A stretch of DNA of 64,000 nt from an uncultured Pseudoxanthomonas sp. (GCF_946886695.1 NZ_CAMPJD010000013.1:1-64000), one strand, 5' to 3'; counted from the stretch's first letter, positions 45,489 to 54,230 are shown. Notes: a model not told the origin generated them from the letters alone. Numbers and translations are program-made.

Positions 45489-46703
45489 CTACTGCGCCGC
45501 GGCCTGTGCCGGTGCGGTTGTTGCAGGCGCAGGGGCGATACGCAGCAGCTTGCCGTCGGGTGCCGGCGCATCCACCAGCACGTACAGCGCGCCATCCGGC
45601 CCCTGCCGCACATCGCGGATCCGCTGGTTGCGTTCGGTCAGCAGGCGTTCTTCGTGCACCACGCGGTCGCCCTCCAGTTCCAGGCGGATCAGCGCCTTGT
45701 CCGCCAGCGCACCCAGGAACAGGTTGCCCTTCCAGCCAGGCAACGCGTCGCCGGTGTAGAACGCCATGCCGCTGAGACCGGGGGACTTCGCCCAGACATG
45801 GTGGGGCTGCTCCATGCCGGGCGCCGCCTTGCCCTGCGAACCCGGTACGGGCCGGCCGCTGTAGTCGATCCCGTGGGTGATCACGGGCCAGCCGTAATTG
45901 AGGCCGGCTTTGGGCAGGTTGAGTTCATCGCCGCCCATGGGCCCATGTTCGGTGGCCCACAACTGGCGCGTCACGGGATGCAGGGCTGCACCCTGCACGT
46001 TGCGATGCCCGTACGACCAGATCTCGCCACGGGCACCTGCGCGCGACACGAAGGGATTGTCGGCCGGCACCGTGCCATCGGGATGGATGCGCGCGATCTT
46101 GCCCGAGAGCTTGTCCAGCTCCTGCGCCGTGGCCGCACCGACGCGGTTGTCGCCCTGGGTGACGAACAGGTTGCCCTGATCGTCGAACACCAGCCGTGCA
46201 CCGACATGGGTGCCGTGCGAGAGCTTGGGCTCCTGCCGGTACACGACGGTCGACTCGACCAGCGCAGCGCCACGCAGCTTGCCGCGCACGACCGCGGTCC
46301 CCGCCTTGTTGCCGCGGAAATTGGGCTCGGCGAAGGCCAGGTAGACCCAACCGTCCTGCGGGTAACCGGGTGACAGTGCGACGTCCAACAGGCCGGCCTG
46401 TCCGTCGACGAAGATCTCGGGCAACCCGGTGAGGGGTGCCGACACGCTGCCGTCGGCGGCGATCCTGCGCAGTCGTCCCGCCCGTTCGGTGACCAGCATG
46501 CCACCCTCGGGCAGGAAGGCGAGCGACCAGGGATGGTCGAGACCGACGACCTGTTCCGACACCACGAAATCCTGCTTCTCCGACGCGTAGGCCGTTTGCG
46601 CCGGATCCTGCACCGAGCGGGGAGGTGCCGCAGGCGCCGCGACGGGATCGGCCTGGCGGCACGCCGCCAGCGCCAGGACCAGCAGACACAGGGAGAGACG
46701 CAT
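45489..46703 (-). CDS. PQQ-dependent aldose sugar dehydrogenase (YliI-like) lipoprotein
   Basis: Encodes 404 residues. The lipobox LAAC gives lipidated Cys15. A six-bladed beta-propeller follows: LDHPWSLAFLPEGGMLVTERAGRLRR, DGQAGLLDVALSP, HGTHVGARLVFD, EHGPMGGDELNLPKAGLNYGWP and RIRDVRQGPDGALYVL, the Asd/soluble GDH-type PQQ pattern. It would oxidise aldoses in the periplasm. It lies against the direction of its neighbours, splitting the methyltransferase from the ACP gene, and may be an insertion into the EPS locus. The open frame continues antisense to 48686, but ATG 46703 with GGGAGAG upstream is the real start. Confidence 0.9.
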   Translation of the reverse strand: MRLSLCLLVLALAACRQADPVAAPAAPPRSVQDPAQTAYASEKQDFVVSEQVVGLDHPWSLAFLPEGGMLVTERAGRLRRIAADGSVSAPLTGLPEIFVDGQAGLLDVALSPGYPQDGWVYLAFAEPNFRGNKAGTAVVRGKLRGAALVESTVVYRQEPKLSHGTHVGARLVFDDQGNLFVTQGDNRVGAATAQELDKLSGKIARIHPDGTVPADNPFVSRAGARGEIWSYGHRNVQGAALHPVTRQLWATEHGPMGGDELNLPKAGLNYGWPVITHGIDYSGRPVPGSQGKAAPGMEQPHHVWAKSPGLSGMAFYTGDALPGWKGNLFLGALADKALIRLELEGDRVVHEERLLTERNQRIRDVRQGPDGALYVLVDAPAPDGKLLRIAPAPATTAPAQAAAQ

Positions 46704-46844
46704 CGTGGACTCCTGTCGGCAGGGTTGCAGGGCCGCGATGGTAGCACCGGCGGATCGCCCGCCAGCCACCCGTCCAGATGGCCGGTGATGCGCGGAACCG
46801 CCGTTCATGTGAGCAGCAACGGAACAAGAAGCGTTGGGGAAACC

Positions 46845-47093
46845 ATGCCGCAGAAGCAGCAGATCAAAACCTTCATCCTGCAGAACTTTCTCTTCTCGGA
46901 TGACCCTTCCGCCGTGGGCGATCAGGATTCGCTGATCCAAGGCGGCATCATCGACTCGACGGGGATCCACGAGCTGGTGTTCTTCCTGGAGGACGCGTTC
47001 AAGCTGCAGATCGCGGCGGAAGAGATGACACCCGCCAACTTCGATTCCATCCAGACCGTCGACGCGTTCGTCTCGCGCAAGCTGGCCGGCTGA
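46845..47093 (+). CDS. Acyl carrier protein
   Basis: Encodes 82 residues. Ser38 in IIDSTG is the probable 4'-phosphopantetheine site (DS-T variant of DSL). Acidic helices follow (LVFFLEDAFKLQI). It lies 22 bases before the acyl ligase gene, so it likely carries the acyl group that enzyme activates. ACP plus ligase pairs are known from exosortase-A EPS loci, where the decarboxylase that usually accompanies them is not seen here. Confidence 0.9.
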   Translation: MPQKQQIKTFILQNFLFSDDPSAVGDQDSLIQGGIIDSTGIHELVFFLEDAFKLQIAAEEMTPANFDSIQTVDAFVSRKLAG

Positions 47094-47114
47094 CCCGTCG
47101 CGTACGCCGTCGCC

Positions 47115-48623
47115 ATGGAGCGCCTCGCCACCCGACTCGCGCGGATCGCACGTACCACGCCGCAACGCACCGCGATGGTGGAGGGCGAGCGCACGATCGA
47201 CTACGGCACCTTCTGGTCGCAGGCCTCCGGCTTCGCGCACCACCTGCGCCAGGCCGGCCTGCAGGCCGGCGAACGCGTGGCGCTGGTGCTTCCGAACAGG
47301 ATCGAAGCCGCCGTGGCGCTGTATGGCATCTGGCTGGCCGGCGGCGCCGCCGCGCCACTGAATGCCCAGGCACGCTCGCGCGACTTCATGCCCTGGCTGC
47401 GCCACTGCGGTGCGCGCTTCGTGGTGTATGAAAGTGGGCATCGCGACATGGAGCAGACCTTCGCGCAATGGGAAGACGCAACTCCCGTGCCGCAGGCGAT
47501 CGCGCTGGCGCTGGACGGTGGCCTGCCCGTGGTCGAGGGCGACGACGACTGGCCACAGGACGCCGCCGACGACACGCTGGCACAACTGCTCTACACCTCG
47601 GGCACCACTGGTGAGCCCAAGGGCGTGATGCTGAGCCATGGCAATCTCGCCGCCAATACCGATGCCGTCATCGCCTACCTGGACCTGACGCGCGACGACG
47701 TGATCGTGAGCGTGCTGCCGTTCTACTATGCCTACGGCGCATCGGTGCTGCATACCCACCTGGCCAGCGGTGCGTGCATCGTGCTTGGCCCGGGCATGGT
47801 CTTCCCGATCCAGGTGCTCGACGCGCTGCAGCGCCACCGCGCGACCGGATTCTCCGGCGTTCCGTCCACCTATGTGCTGTTGATGGAGATGCTGGAGCGC
47901 CGTAGCCACGACCTGTCTTCGCTGCGTTACCTGACGCAGGCGGGAGGCGCGATGGCGCCCGTCGTGGCCGACCGTGTCCGCGCCGTGCTTCCGGATGCGC
48001 GCCTGTTCCTGATGTACGGCCAGACCGAAGCCACGTCGCGGATCAGCTGGCTCCCGCCGGAACGGCTTGACGACAAGCGCGGCTCGGTCGGCATCCCGGT
48101 GCAGGATACGCAGTGGCGCATCCTGCGCGAGGACGGCAGCCCCGCCTCGACGGGCGAAGCAGGCGAAGTCTGCGTGCGTGGGCCCGGCATCATGCAGGGC
48201 TACTGGAACCATCCCGCCGGCACCGGGGCGGTCCTGCGCGATGGCTGGCTGCATACCGGTGATCTCGGCCATGTCGACGCCGACGGCTATCTGTTCCTGC
48301 AGGGCCGACGCAGCGACATGATCAAGACCGGTGCACACCGCGTGCACCCCAACGACGTGGAAGAAGTCATCGCAGAACTTGCCGGCATCCGCGAAGTGGC
48401 GGTGGTCGGCGTGGACGACGACACGCTGGGCCAGGTCATCAAGGCCTTCGTGGTGGCGGACGAATGCATCCCCCGTGCGGAAGACCGCATCAAGGCACAC
48501 TGCCGTGCACGCCTGCCGGCCTACAAGATTCCCCGACACATCACCTTCGTCGAAGCCCTGCCGCGGACTGCATCCGGCAAGGTCAGACGCGTCCAACTGA
48601 CGGAGCAGACCACCACGCCATGA
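47115..48623 (+). CDS. AMP-forming acyl-CoA/acyl-ACP ligase
   Basis: Encodes 502 residues of the ANL superfamily. The P-loop is LLYTSGTTGEPKGVMLSHGN, the A5-like motif YGQTEATSRISW, then GWLHTGDLGHVDADGYLFLQGRRSDMIKTG, and the catalytic Lys in PRTASGKVRR near the C-terminus. All core motifs are intact. It resembles the exosortase-A-associated ligase and probably loads the ACP encoded just upstream. It overlaps the next gene by four bases (ATGA). Confidence 0.9.
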   Translation: MERLATRLARIARTTPQRTAMVEGERTIDYGTFWSQASGFAHHLRQAGLQAGERVALVLPNRIEAAVALYGIWLAGGAAAPLNAQARSRDFMPWLRHCGARFVVYESGHRDMEQTFAQWEDATPVPQAIALALDGGLPVVEGDDDWPQDAADDTLAQLLYTSGTTGEPKGVMLSHGNLAANTDAVIAYLDLTRDDVIVSVLPFYYAYGASVLHTHLASGACIVLGPGMVFPIQVLDALQRHRATGFSGVPSTYVLLMEMLERRSHDLSSLRYLTQAGGAMAPVVADRVRAVLPDARLFLMYGQTEATSRISWLPPERLDDKRGSVGIPVQDTQWRILREDGSPASTGEAGEVCVRGPGIMQGYWNHPAGTGAVLRDGWLHTGDLGHVDADGYLFLQGRRSDMIKTGAHRVHPNDVEEVIAELAGIREVAVVGVDDDTLGQVIKAFVVADECIPRAEDRIKAHCRARLPAYKIPRHITFVEALPRTASGKVRRVQLTEQTTTP

Positions 48624-49600
48624 GCCAGCTCGATCACCATGTCCTCGACATCGACTACCAGAGCGAAGCCGACCGCATCGCCGCACGCCTGCGCGAGATC
48701 ACTGCGCGCCAGTTGCACAGACGCGGCCTGGTGGTCGCGATTTCGGGCGGCATCGACAGCTCCGTCAGCGCCGCGCTGGCTGTGCGCGCCCTGGGGCCGG
48801 ATCGCGTCTTCACGCTGATCCTGCCCGAGCGTGACTCCTCCGACGACAGCGCCGCGCGCGCGCACATCCTCGCCGAACACCTGGGCGTGCGGACCGAGAC
48901 GGTGGACATCGCGCCCGCGCTGGCGGCGATCGGCTGCTACCGCGCCCGCGACGAGGCCGTGCGCAACACGCTGCCCGAGTATGCCGAAGGCTGGAAGTTC
49001 AAGATCGTCATCGACGGCGGCACCGAAGGCCGCATCAACCGTTTCCGCATGGTGGCGCAGTCGCCGGACAGCGTATTGCACGAACGCGACCTCGCCCTGG
49101 CCGACTACCTGACCATCGTCGCCGCCACCAACTTCAAGCAGCGCATCCGCAAGACCCTGGAGTATTTCCATGCCGACCGCCTCAACTACGGCGTGGTCGG
49201 CACGCCCAACCGCGTGGAGTACGACCAGGGATTCTTCGTCAAGAACGGCGACGGCTCGGCGGACGTGAAACCGATCGCGCACCTCTACAAATCGCAGGTG
49301 TACGGCATGGCGCGCCACCTCGGCCTGCCCGAGCGCGTCTGCGCCGCCATACCGACCACGGACACCTACAGCCTGAGTCAGGGCCAGGACGAGTTCTACT
49401 TCGCCCTGCCCTACCAGCAGATGGACCTCGCGTTGTGGGCCCTCAACCATGACAGGCCGGCGGGCGAACTCGCCATCGCGCTGGGCATCACACCGGCGCA
49501 GGCGCAGGCCGTCTACGACGACATCCGCAACAAACGCCGCACCACGCAGTACCTGCACATGGCGCCCGTGCTCGCTGGCGATGTCCCGGAGCTCGGCTGA
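48620..49600 (+). CDS. NadE-family ammonia-dependent NAD synthase-like protein
   Basis: Encodes 326 residues. The ATP-pyrophosphatase loop is AISGGIDSSVSAALA, with YLTIVAATNFKQRIR, VGTPNRVEYDQGFFVKNGDGSADVKPIAHLYKSQVYGMARHLG and a distinct IPTTDTYSLSQGQDEFYFALPY. It has an insertion (GWKFKIVIDGGTEGRINRF) absent from short NadE. It may be NAD synthase, but coupling to the acyl ligase and ACP genes suggests an amide-forming paralogue in the EPS pathway. No glutaminase domain is fused. Confidence 0.78.
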   Translation: MSQLDHHVLDIDYQSEADRIAARLREITARQLHRRGLVVAISGGIDSSVSAALAVRALGPDRVFTLILPERDSSDDSAARAHILAEHLGVRTETVDIAPALAAIGCYRARDEAVRNTLPEYAEGWKFKIVIDGGTEGRINRFRMVAQSPDSVLHERDLALADYLTIVAATNFKQRIRKTLEYFHADRLNYGVVGTPNRVEYDQGFFVKNGDGSADVKPIAHLYKSQVYGMARHLGLPERVCAAIPTTDTYSLSQGQDEFYFALPYQQMDLALWALNHDRPAGELAIALGITPAQAQAVYDDIRNKRRTTQYLHMAPVLAGDVPELG

Positions 49601-49603
49601 CCG

Positions 49604-50659
49604 ATGAACGCGGCGCCTCCCGCCCCGCAGTATCTCGTGCAGGCCGGTCGCCCGGCGCACGACCGCGCCACGGTGCTCGGCCTGTGGCGGGGCAACCTGG
49701 GCCAGGATGCCCGGATGACCGCGAAGTACGAGTGGTTCTACCTGCGCTGCCCGCATGGCGAGCCGCTGCTGCAGTTGCTGCTCGATGTCCCGACGCAGGC
49801 GCACGTGGGCACGGCATCCGCAGGCAGGCGCCGCCTCGTATGGCAGGGGCGGGAACTGCGTGGGGGCGTGCTCGTGGACCTCGCCGTGCTGCCCCAGCAT
49901 CGTTCACTGGGGCCTGCACTGATGTTGCAGCAGGGATTGATCGCGGCTGCGGGTGAAGCGCTCGATGTTCTCTACGGCTTCCCGAATCCCAAGGCCGCCC
50001 CGGTGTTCAAGCGGATCGGGTACGCCCAGTCCGCGCATCTGGTGCGCTACGCACGCGTGCTGCGCCACGCCCACTATCTTCGCAGCCGTCTGCCAGGCTG
50101 GCTCGCGTCGCCCGCAGGCTGGGCCGCCGACAGGGTGGTCGCACTTCGCGATGCATGGTCGCGCCTGCGCGGCCCGGCGTTGCGCTCGGCATGGACGGAC
50201 CAGGCCGACGCCCGCATCGATGCCGTCTGGGCGGATTCCCACAAGGGCGACGATGTCATGGCGGTACGCGATGTCGGCCATCTGCGCTGGCGCTTCGACG
50301 AGTCTCCGCTGGCGACCACCCGCTATCTGCTGGTGAAGCGCGCACGCGACCGTGCCCTGCAAGCCTGGTTCGCCGTGCAGCGCATCGAGGGCACGCTGCA
50401 CGTGCGCGACTTCTGGTCCCTCGACGGCGCCAACGGCATGGCGGCCATGCACGTGGGCGAGCTGCTTCGTGCCGCGCGTAAGCTGGGCTGCGCGGCTGTC
50501 TCGGTGGAGATGTGCACCTCGGACGCGCAACGCGCGGGATGGCAGGCGCTGCATTTCGTCGAGCGCGGACGGAGACCGGTGTTCACGCGCTGGAGTTCGT
50601 CAGGCGAACCGGCAGCCGCCGCGTCGCTGTTCCTGACCTCGGCGGACGAAGACGAATAA
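49604..50659 (+). CDS. GNAT-like acyltransferase
   Basis: Encodes 351 residues. A first GNAT-like core (about 55-150: GRELRGGVLVDLAVLPQHRSLGPALMLQQGL with the acetyl-CoA loop, then YGFPNPKAAPVFKRIGYAQS) leads to a second part with RWRFDESPLATTRYLLV and VRDFWSLDGANGMAAMHVGELLRAARKLGCAAVSV. It starts three bases after the NadE-like stop and is likely the last gene of the ACP operon, possibly transferring the ACP-bound acyl group. Confidence 0.75.
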   Translation: MNAAPPAPQYLVQAGRPAHDRATVLGLWRGNLGQDARMTAKYEWFYLRCPHGEPLLQLLLDVPTQAHVGTASAGRRRLVWQGRELRGGVLVDLAVLPQHRSLGPALMLQQGLIAAAGEALDVLYGFPNPKAAPVFKRIGYAQSAHLVRYARVLRHAHYLRSRLPGWLASPAGWAADRVVALRDAWSRLRGPALRSAWTDQADARIDAVWADSHKGDDVMAVRDVGHLRWRFDESPLATTRYLLVKRARDRALQAWFAVQRIEGTLHVRDFWSLDGANGMAAMHVGELLRAARKLGCAAVSVEMCTSDAQRAGWQALHFVERGRRPVFTRWSSSGEPAAAASLFLTSADEDE

Positions 50660-50682
50660 CACGCACGCGACGCGCGTGCGTG
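50660..50682. terminator. Symmetric hairpin between convergent genes
   Basis: CACGCACGCG, loop ACG, CGCGTGCGTG: a perfect ten-pair stem starting immediately after the acyltransferase stop and six bases before the end of the convergent deacetylase gene. There is no clear T run on either strand. It is a probable two-way transcription stop. Confidence 0.5.
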
Positions 50683-50688
50683 GCAGCC

Positions 50689-51708
50689 TCAGGCCAGGCG
50701 ACGCGCCTGGCGTCGGAACAGGTACAGCGCCAGCCAGTCTTCGCGGAACCGCCCCTTGGCATCGACGACCGCATCGGTTTCGAAGCCGGTTCGACCCAGC
50801 AGCCAGCCAACCCCCGTCGTCGTGGGATTCAGTACCGGCACGCTGGTGAACAGCAATTCGTAACCGGCTTCGCGCGCCCGCTGCGCGATGGCAGCATCGA
50901 ATGATCCATGCGGGAACGACATCGACTCCGCATTGGCATGCGGCTGCCCCAGCTGCCGGGCGAGCGATGCGCGCGCACCGGCAAGTTCCGCGTCCAGATC
51001 ATCCGCAAGCCTCATGGGTGCATGTGTCTTGCCATGCAGGCCCAGAGCCACGCCCCCGGCTTCAAGCTGATGCAGTTCCTCGACAGTGACCATGTGGCGG
51101 TGCCCGTCATCGAGCCGCGCCATGAAAGGCTCCAGCACGCGCGCGCGGACATCCGCCTCCAATGCTTCGACGCGTGCGATCACCTCGCGCAGCGCCTCGA
51201 TGGTCTCATCGACCTCGGTCCCTGCCGCCTCGCCAGCCGGCAACGCAGCCGCGAGTTCGCGCACCCCCAGTGCTCCGCGTCGCCAGGCGCCGATGAGGCG
51301 TTCCTGGAAGAAGGGCTGCCGGGTTCCCACCGCATCCGCCACCACGAACAGCAGCGCCGGCAAGCCCGCCCGCTTCAAAGCGGGGAGCGCGTAGTGGGCA
51401 TTGTCGGCCCAGCCGTCGTCGAAGGTGATCAACAGGGATCTCGGCGGCAGGGCTGCGCCTGTCCTGCGCGACGCCAGCACCTGCTCCAGCGATACCACGC
51501 TGTAGTGGCGGCGGAAGAACGCCAGCGACTGTTCAAGCCAGCGCGTGGCAAGCGTGTAGTCCGGGTCGCAGGTCGCCCAGCGCGGATCGTCCGGACTCAA
51601 GGTACGATGGAACATGACCACCGTCAGGCTGTCCGCGTTGCGCAGCCGGTGATAGAGGCCGAGCAGCCCGCTCGTATACAACAGCTTCTTGGAGACGTCC
51701 TTCAGCAT
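50689..51708 (-). CDS. Polysaccharide deacetylase family protein
   Basis: Encodes 339 residues. NodB motif 1 is LITFDDGWADNAHYALP, motif 2 is LHGKTH and a later FPHGSFD matches motif 3/4. MFHRTLSPDDPRW at the start is typical of this YadE-like group. The ATG at 51708 overlaps, on the opposite strand, the ATG of the next glycosyltransferase (CATG at 51706-51709); ATG 51720 is another possibility. The gene ends in a strong hairpin. Confidence 0.85.
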   Translation of the reverse strand: MLKDVSKKLLYTSGLLGLYHRLRNADSLTVVMFHRTLSPDDPRWATCDPDYTLATRWLEQSLAFFRRHYSVVSLEQVLASRRTGAALPPRSLLITFDDGWADNAHYALPALKRAGLPALLFVVADAVGTRQPFFQERLIGAWRRGALGVRELAAALPAGEAAGTEVDETIEALREVIARVEALEADVRARVLEPFMARLDDGHRHMVTVEELHQLEAGGVALGLHGKTHAPMRLADDLDAELAGARASLARQLGQPHANAESMSFPHGSFDAAIAQRAREAGYELLFTSVPVLNPTTTGVGWLLGRTGFETDAVVDAKGRFREDWLALYLFRRQARRLA

Positions 51709-52624
51709 GGCGCCCGACATCGAAGTTTCAGTGATTATACCGACGTACAACCGCCGGGACCTGTTGCCGCGCGCCATCGATTCCGTACTCGCGCAGACGC
51801 GCTCCATCGACGAGATCATCGTGGTGGACGACGGCTCCACCGACGGCACGGCCGACATGCTGCAGGCGCGCTACGGCGAGCGCGTGAAGCACGTATGGCA
51901 ATCCAACGCCGGCGTCTCGGCCGCGCGCAACCATGGCCTCCGCCTCGCCCGTGGCCGCTATCTCGCCTTGCTCGACAGCGACGACGAATGGTTGCCGGAG
52001 AAGACCGCACTGCAGGTCGCGTTCCTCGAATCCAGGCCGGACTTCGGCATGGTCGTCTGCGACGTCGAGCGCATCGATGGCGATTACCGGCATATCGACG
52101 TCTTCCATCGCCGCGATGTGATCCGTGAAGATGGCTGGGCGCTGCGATGGTTGCTGCACAACCCGGCATTGATTCCGGCGTCGGTCATGCTCCGCCGGCA
52201 GGTGGTGGACCAGCTGGGCGGGTTTGATGAGACATTGCGCACTGCCGAGGATCTCGAATTCCACCTGAGGGTCGCACGCCACTGGCCGATCGGCGTCGTC
52301 GAACAGGCCCTCGTGCGCGCGATGCGGGGGCACGAAGGCCTGTCGGCAGCCAGCAGCACGTACGATGATTATGTCCGCGTGGTCGAAGCCGCTGTCGCCA
52401 GTGCCCGCGGCTCGCTCGACGACGGCGAACTGGACGTGGCGCTCGCCGGCACCTATCTCCGCAATGCGCGCGGCATGCTGATACGCCGTCGCTGGGCTGC
52501 AGGCGCCAGGCTGGCCAACCGCGCCTGGCGACTCTCCCGGGACAGGGGGCAACGTCGCGAGATCCTGGCCCTGTTGCCGTTCGGACTGAAACGCTTCCTG
52601 CGCGGCCTGCTCCCGGCCGGTTGA
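51707..52624 (+). CDS. Family 2 glycosyltransferase
   Basis: Encodes 305 residues with a GT-A fold: VSVIIPTYNRRDLLPRAIDSVLAQT, VVDDGSTDGTADML, LLDSDDEW and TAEDLEFHLRVARHW. ATG 51707 begins directly before the conserved part. A TTG at 51689 with in-frame reading would lie inside the opposite gene. It ends 25 bases from the convergent sugar transferase. Confidence 0.88.
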   Translation: MAPDIEVSVIIPTYNRRDLLPRAIDSVLAQTRSIDEIIVVDDGSTDGTADMLQARYGERVKHVWQSNAGVSAARNHGLRLARGRYLALLDSDDEWLPEKTALQVAFLESRPDFGMVVCDVERIDGDYRHIDVFHRRDVIREDGWALRWLLHNPALIPASVMLRRQVVDQLGGFDETLRTAEDLEFHLRVARHWPIGVVEQALVRAMRGHEGLSAASSTYDDYVRVVEAAVASARGSLDDGELDVALAGTYLRNARGMLIRRRWAAGARLANRAWRLSRDRGQRREILALLPFGLKRFLRGLLPAG

Positions 52625-52649
52625 ATTTCCCTTCCGCATGCGCGGCCGC

Positions 52650-54047
52650 TCAGCGCGCGCCGCGGCCGAACAGCACGACCTCTACGGTCTGAAGCAGGAT
52701 CATCACGTCGAACACCAGGCCGTGGTTCTTGACGTAGAACAGATCGAACTTGAGCTTCTCTTCCGCATCGCGCACCGAAGCACCGTAGGGGTAGCGCAGC
52801 TGCGCCCACCCGGTCAGGCCAGGCTTGACGCTGTGCCGTACGCCGTAATAACGCACTTCATCGTTGAGCATGTCGACGAAATGCGGACGCTCCGGTCGCG
52901 GCCCCACGAAACTCATGTCGCCGCGCAGCACCGCGATGAGCTGCGGCAATTCATCCAGGCGTGTCTTGCGGATGAAACGTCCTACCCGCGTGCTGCGGTC
53001 GTCATCCTTGCTGGCCCAGATCGCGACACCGCCCTTCTCGGCATCCACCCGCATGCTGCGGAACTTGGTCAGCGTGAAATGCCGCCCGCGCTCGCCCACG
53101 CGCGTCTGGCTGTAGAAGACAGGCCCGCCCGACTCAAGCCAGACCGCGAGACCCACGAGGACCATCAGCGGCCAGCTGACCAGCAGCAACGCTCCCGCGG
53201 CGAGCAGATCGAAGAAGCGCTTGCTCAAGCGTCGTGGCGTGGAGTAGTCGAAGCCGCCCGAGAACACGAGCCACGAGGGATCCACGGCATTGAGTTGCAC
53301 CATGCCCGCTTCGCGTTCGAAGAAGCTGGACAGGTCCACCACGGAAATTCCCTGCTGCACGCACTGGAGCATCTGCTCCATGGGCAGCCCGCCGCGACGC
53401 TCATCGGGTGCGATCACTAACTCGTCGATCTGCAGGCGTTCCGTGAGGGCATGGAGTCCTTCGTCCCCCATGTGGACCAGCATGTCCTCGTGCACATGCA
53501 CCGACTGGCCCGGCACCGGCACGAATCCCACTACCGAGAACGTGCGACGGTCCGAGCGGCGACGCATGCAGGAATTGATGAGGTCCGCGTTGCGGCCGGC
53601 GCCGAGAATCAGGACGCGCTGCTTGAGTACGTCCGAATGGAATACCCGCACCCACCCGATGCGCACCACCACGATGCTGACGACCCCGATGCCCAGCGAG
53701 ATGGCCAGCACGCCGCGACCGAGATACGCAGGAGGCACCAGGTAATACAGGACGACGAGCGCGATGCCGCCAAACGCGAACGAAAGCGCAAGGCGCAGGG
53801 CGAAGTCCATGCGCGTATGTCGGACATGGGTCTGGTAAAGACCGAAGGCGGTCATGGAGCCGGTGATCGCCAAAGCCACCAGTGCGGCACGCCATGGCGT
53901 CTGCTCCAGGAACATCACCTGGTATTCCGGATCGGTGTGGAAGCGTATCCACGCCGCTGCCATCACGGCTGCGAACAGTACGACCACCTCCCCCAACCAC
54001 AGGAACCGGATGACCCGATCCTTGCGGCTCTTGTGCGTTGCCTTCAT
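52650..54047 (-). CDS. Undecaprenyl-phosphate sugar phosphotransferase (EpsB/TIGR03013-like)
   Basis: Encodes 465 residues. Four to five N-terminal helices precede a CoA-binding-like middle domain (VLILGAGRNADLIN) and a C-terminal bacterial sugar transferase domain with KRFFDLLAAGALLLV, LTKFRSMR and RKTRLDELPQLIAVLRGDMSFVGPRPERPHF. It starts the chain by moving a sugar-1-phosphate to undecaprenyl phosphate. It resembles the initiating enzyme of exosortase-A EPS loci. The ATG at 54047 has AGGGGAC upstream. Confidence 0.92.
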   Translation of the reverse strand: MKATHKSRKDRVIRFLWLGEVVVLFAAVMAAAWIRFHTDPEYQVMFLEQTPWRAALVALAITGSMTAFGLYQTHVRHTRMDFALRLALSFAFGGIALVVLYYLVPPAYLGRGVLAISLGIGVVSIVVVRIGWVRVFHSDVLKQRVLILGAGRNADLINSCMRRRSDRRTFSVVGFVPVPGQSVHVHEDMLVHMGDEGLHALTERLQIDELVIAPDERRGGLPMEQMLQCVQQGISVVDLSSFFEREAGMVQLNAVDPSWLVFSGGFDYSTPRRLSKRFFDLLAAGALLLVSWPLMVLVGLAVWLESGGPVFYSQTRVGERGRHFTLTKFRSMRVDAEKGGVAIWASKDDDRSTRVGRFIRKTRLDELPQLIAVLRGDMSFVGPRPERPHFVDMLNDEVRYYGVRHSVKPGLTGWAQLRYPYGASVRDAEEKLKFDLFYVKNHGLVFDVMILLQTVEVVLFGRGAR

Positions 54048-54230
54048 CGACGTCCCCTGCTGCCGTACCGGCCAGCACCCCCGGCCCGTACCGCGATACG
54101 TTTCATTCCGTCGCCACGCGGCCACTCCCTTCCGGGAAAGACCATCGCCCTGGCTCCGGCACGTCTTCTTCTTACCTCCGACACATCTCTTCGAACGTGA
54201 CTTTCCGCCGCTGGCGGACAGCGGAACAAG

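Noticed and set aside
46704..48686. Open minus-strand frame continuing the PQQ dehydrogenase to 1,065 residues
   Set aside because: It is antisense to the ACP and acyl ligase genes, whose motifs are complete; high GC keeps the frame open.
51734..51739. Perfect TATAAT on the minus strand as a firm promoter
   Set aside because: The bases also encode part of a glycosyltransferase, and the -35 position reads AGGTCC, so it was kept only as a note.
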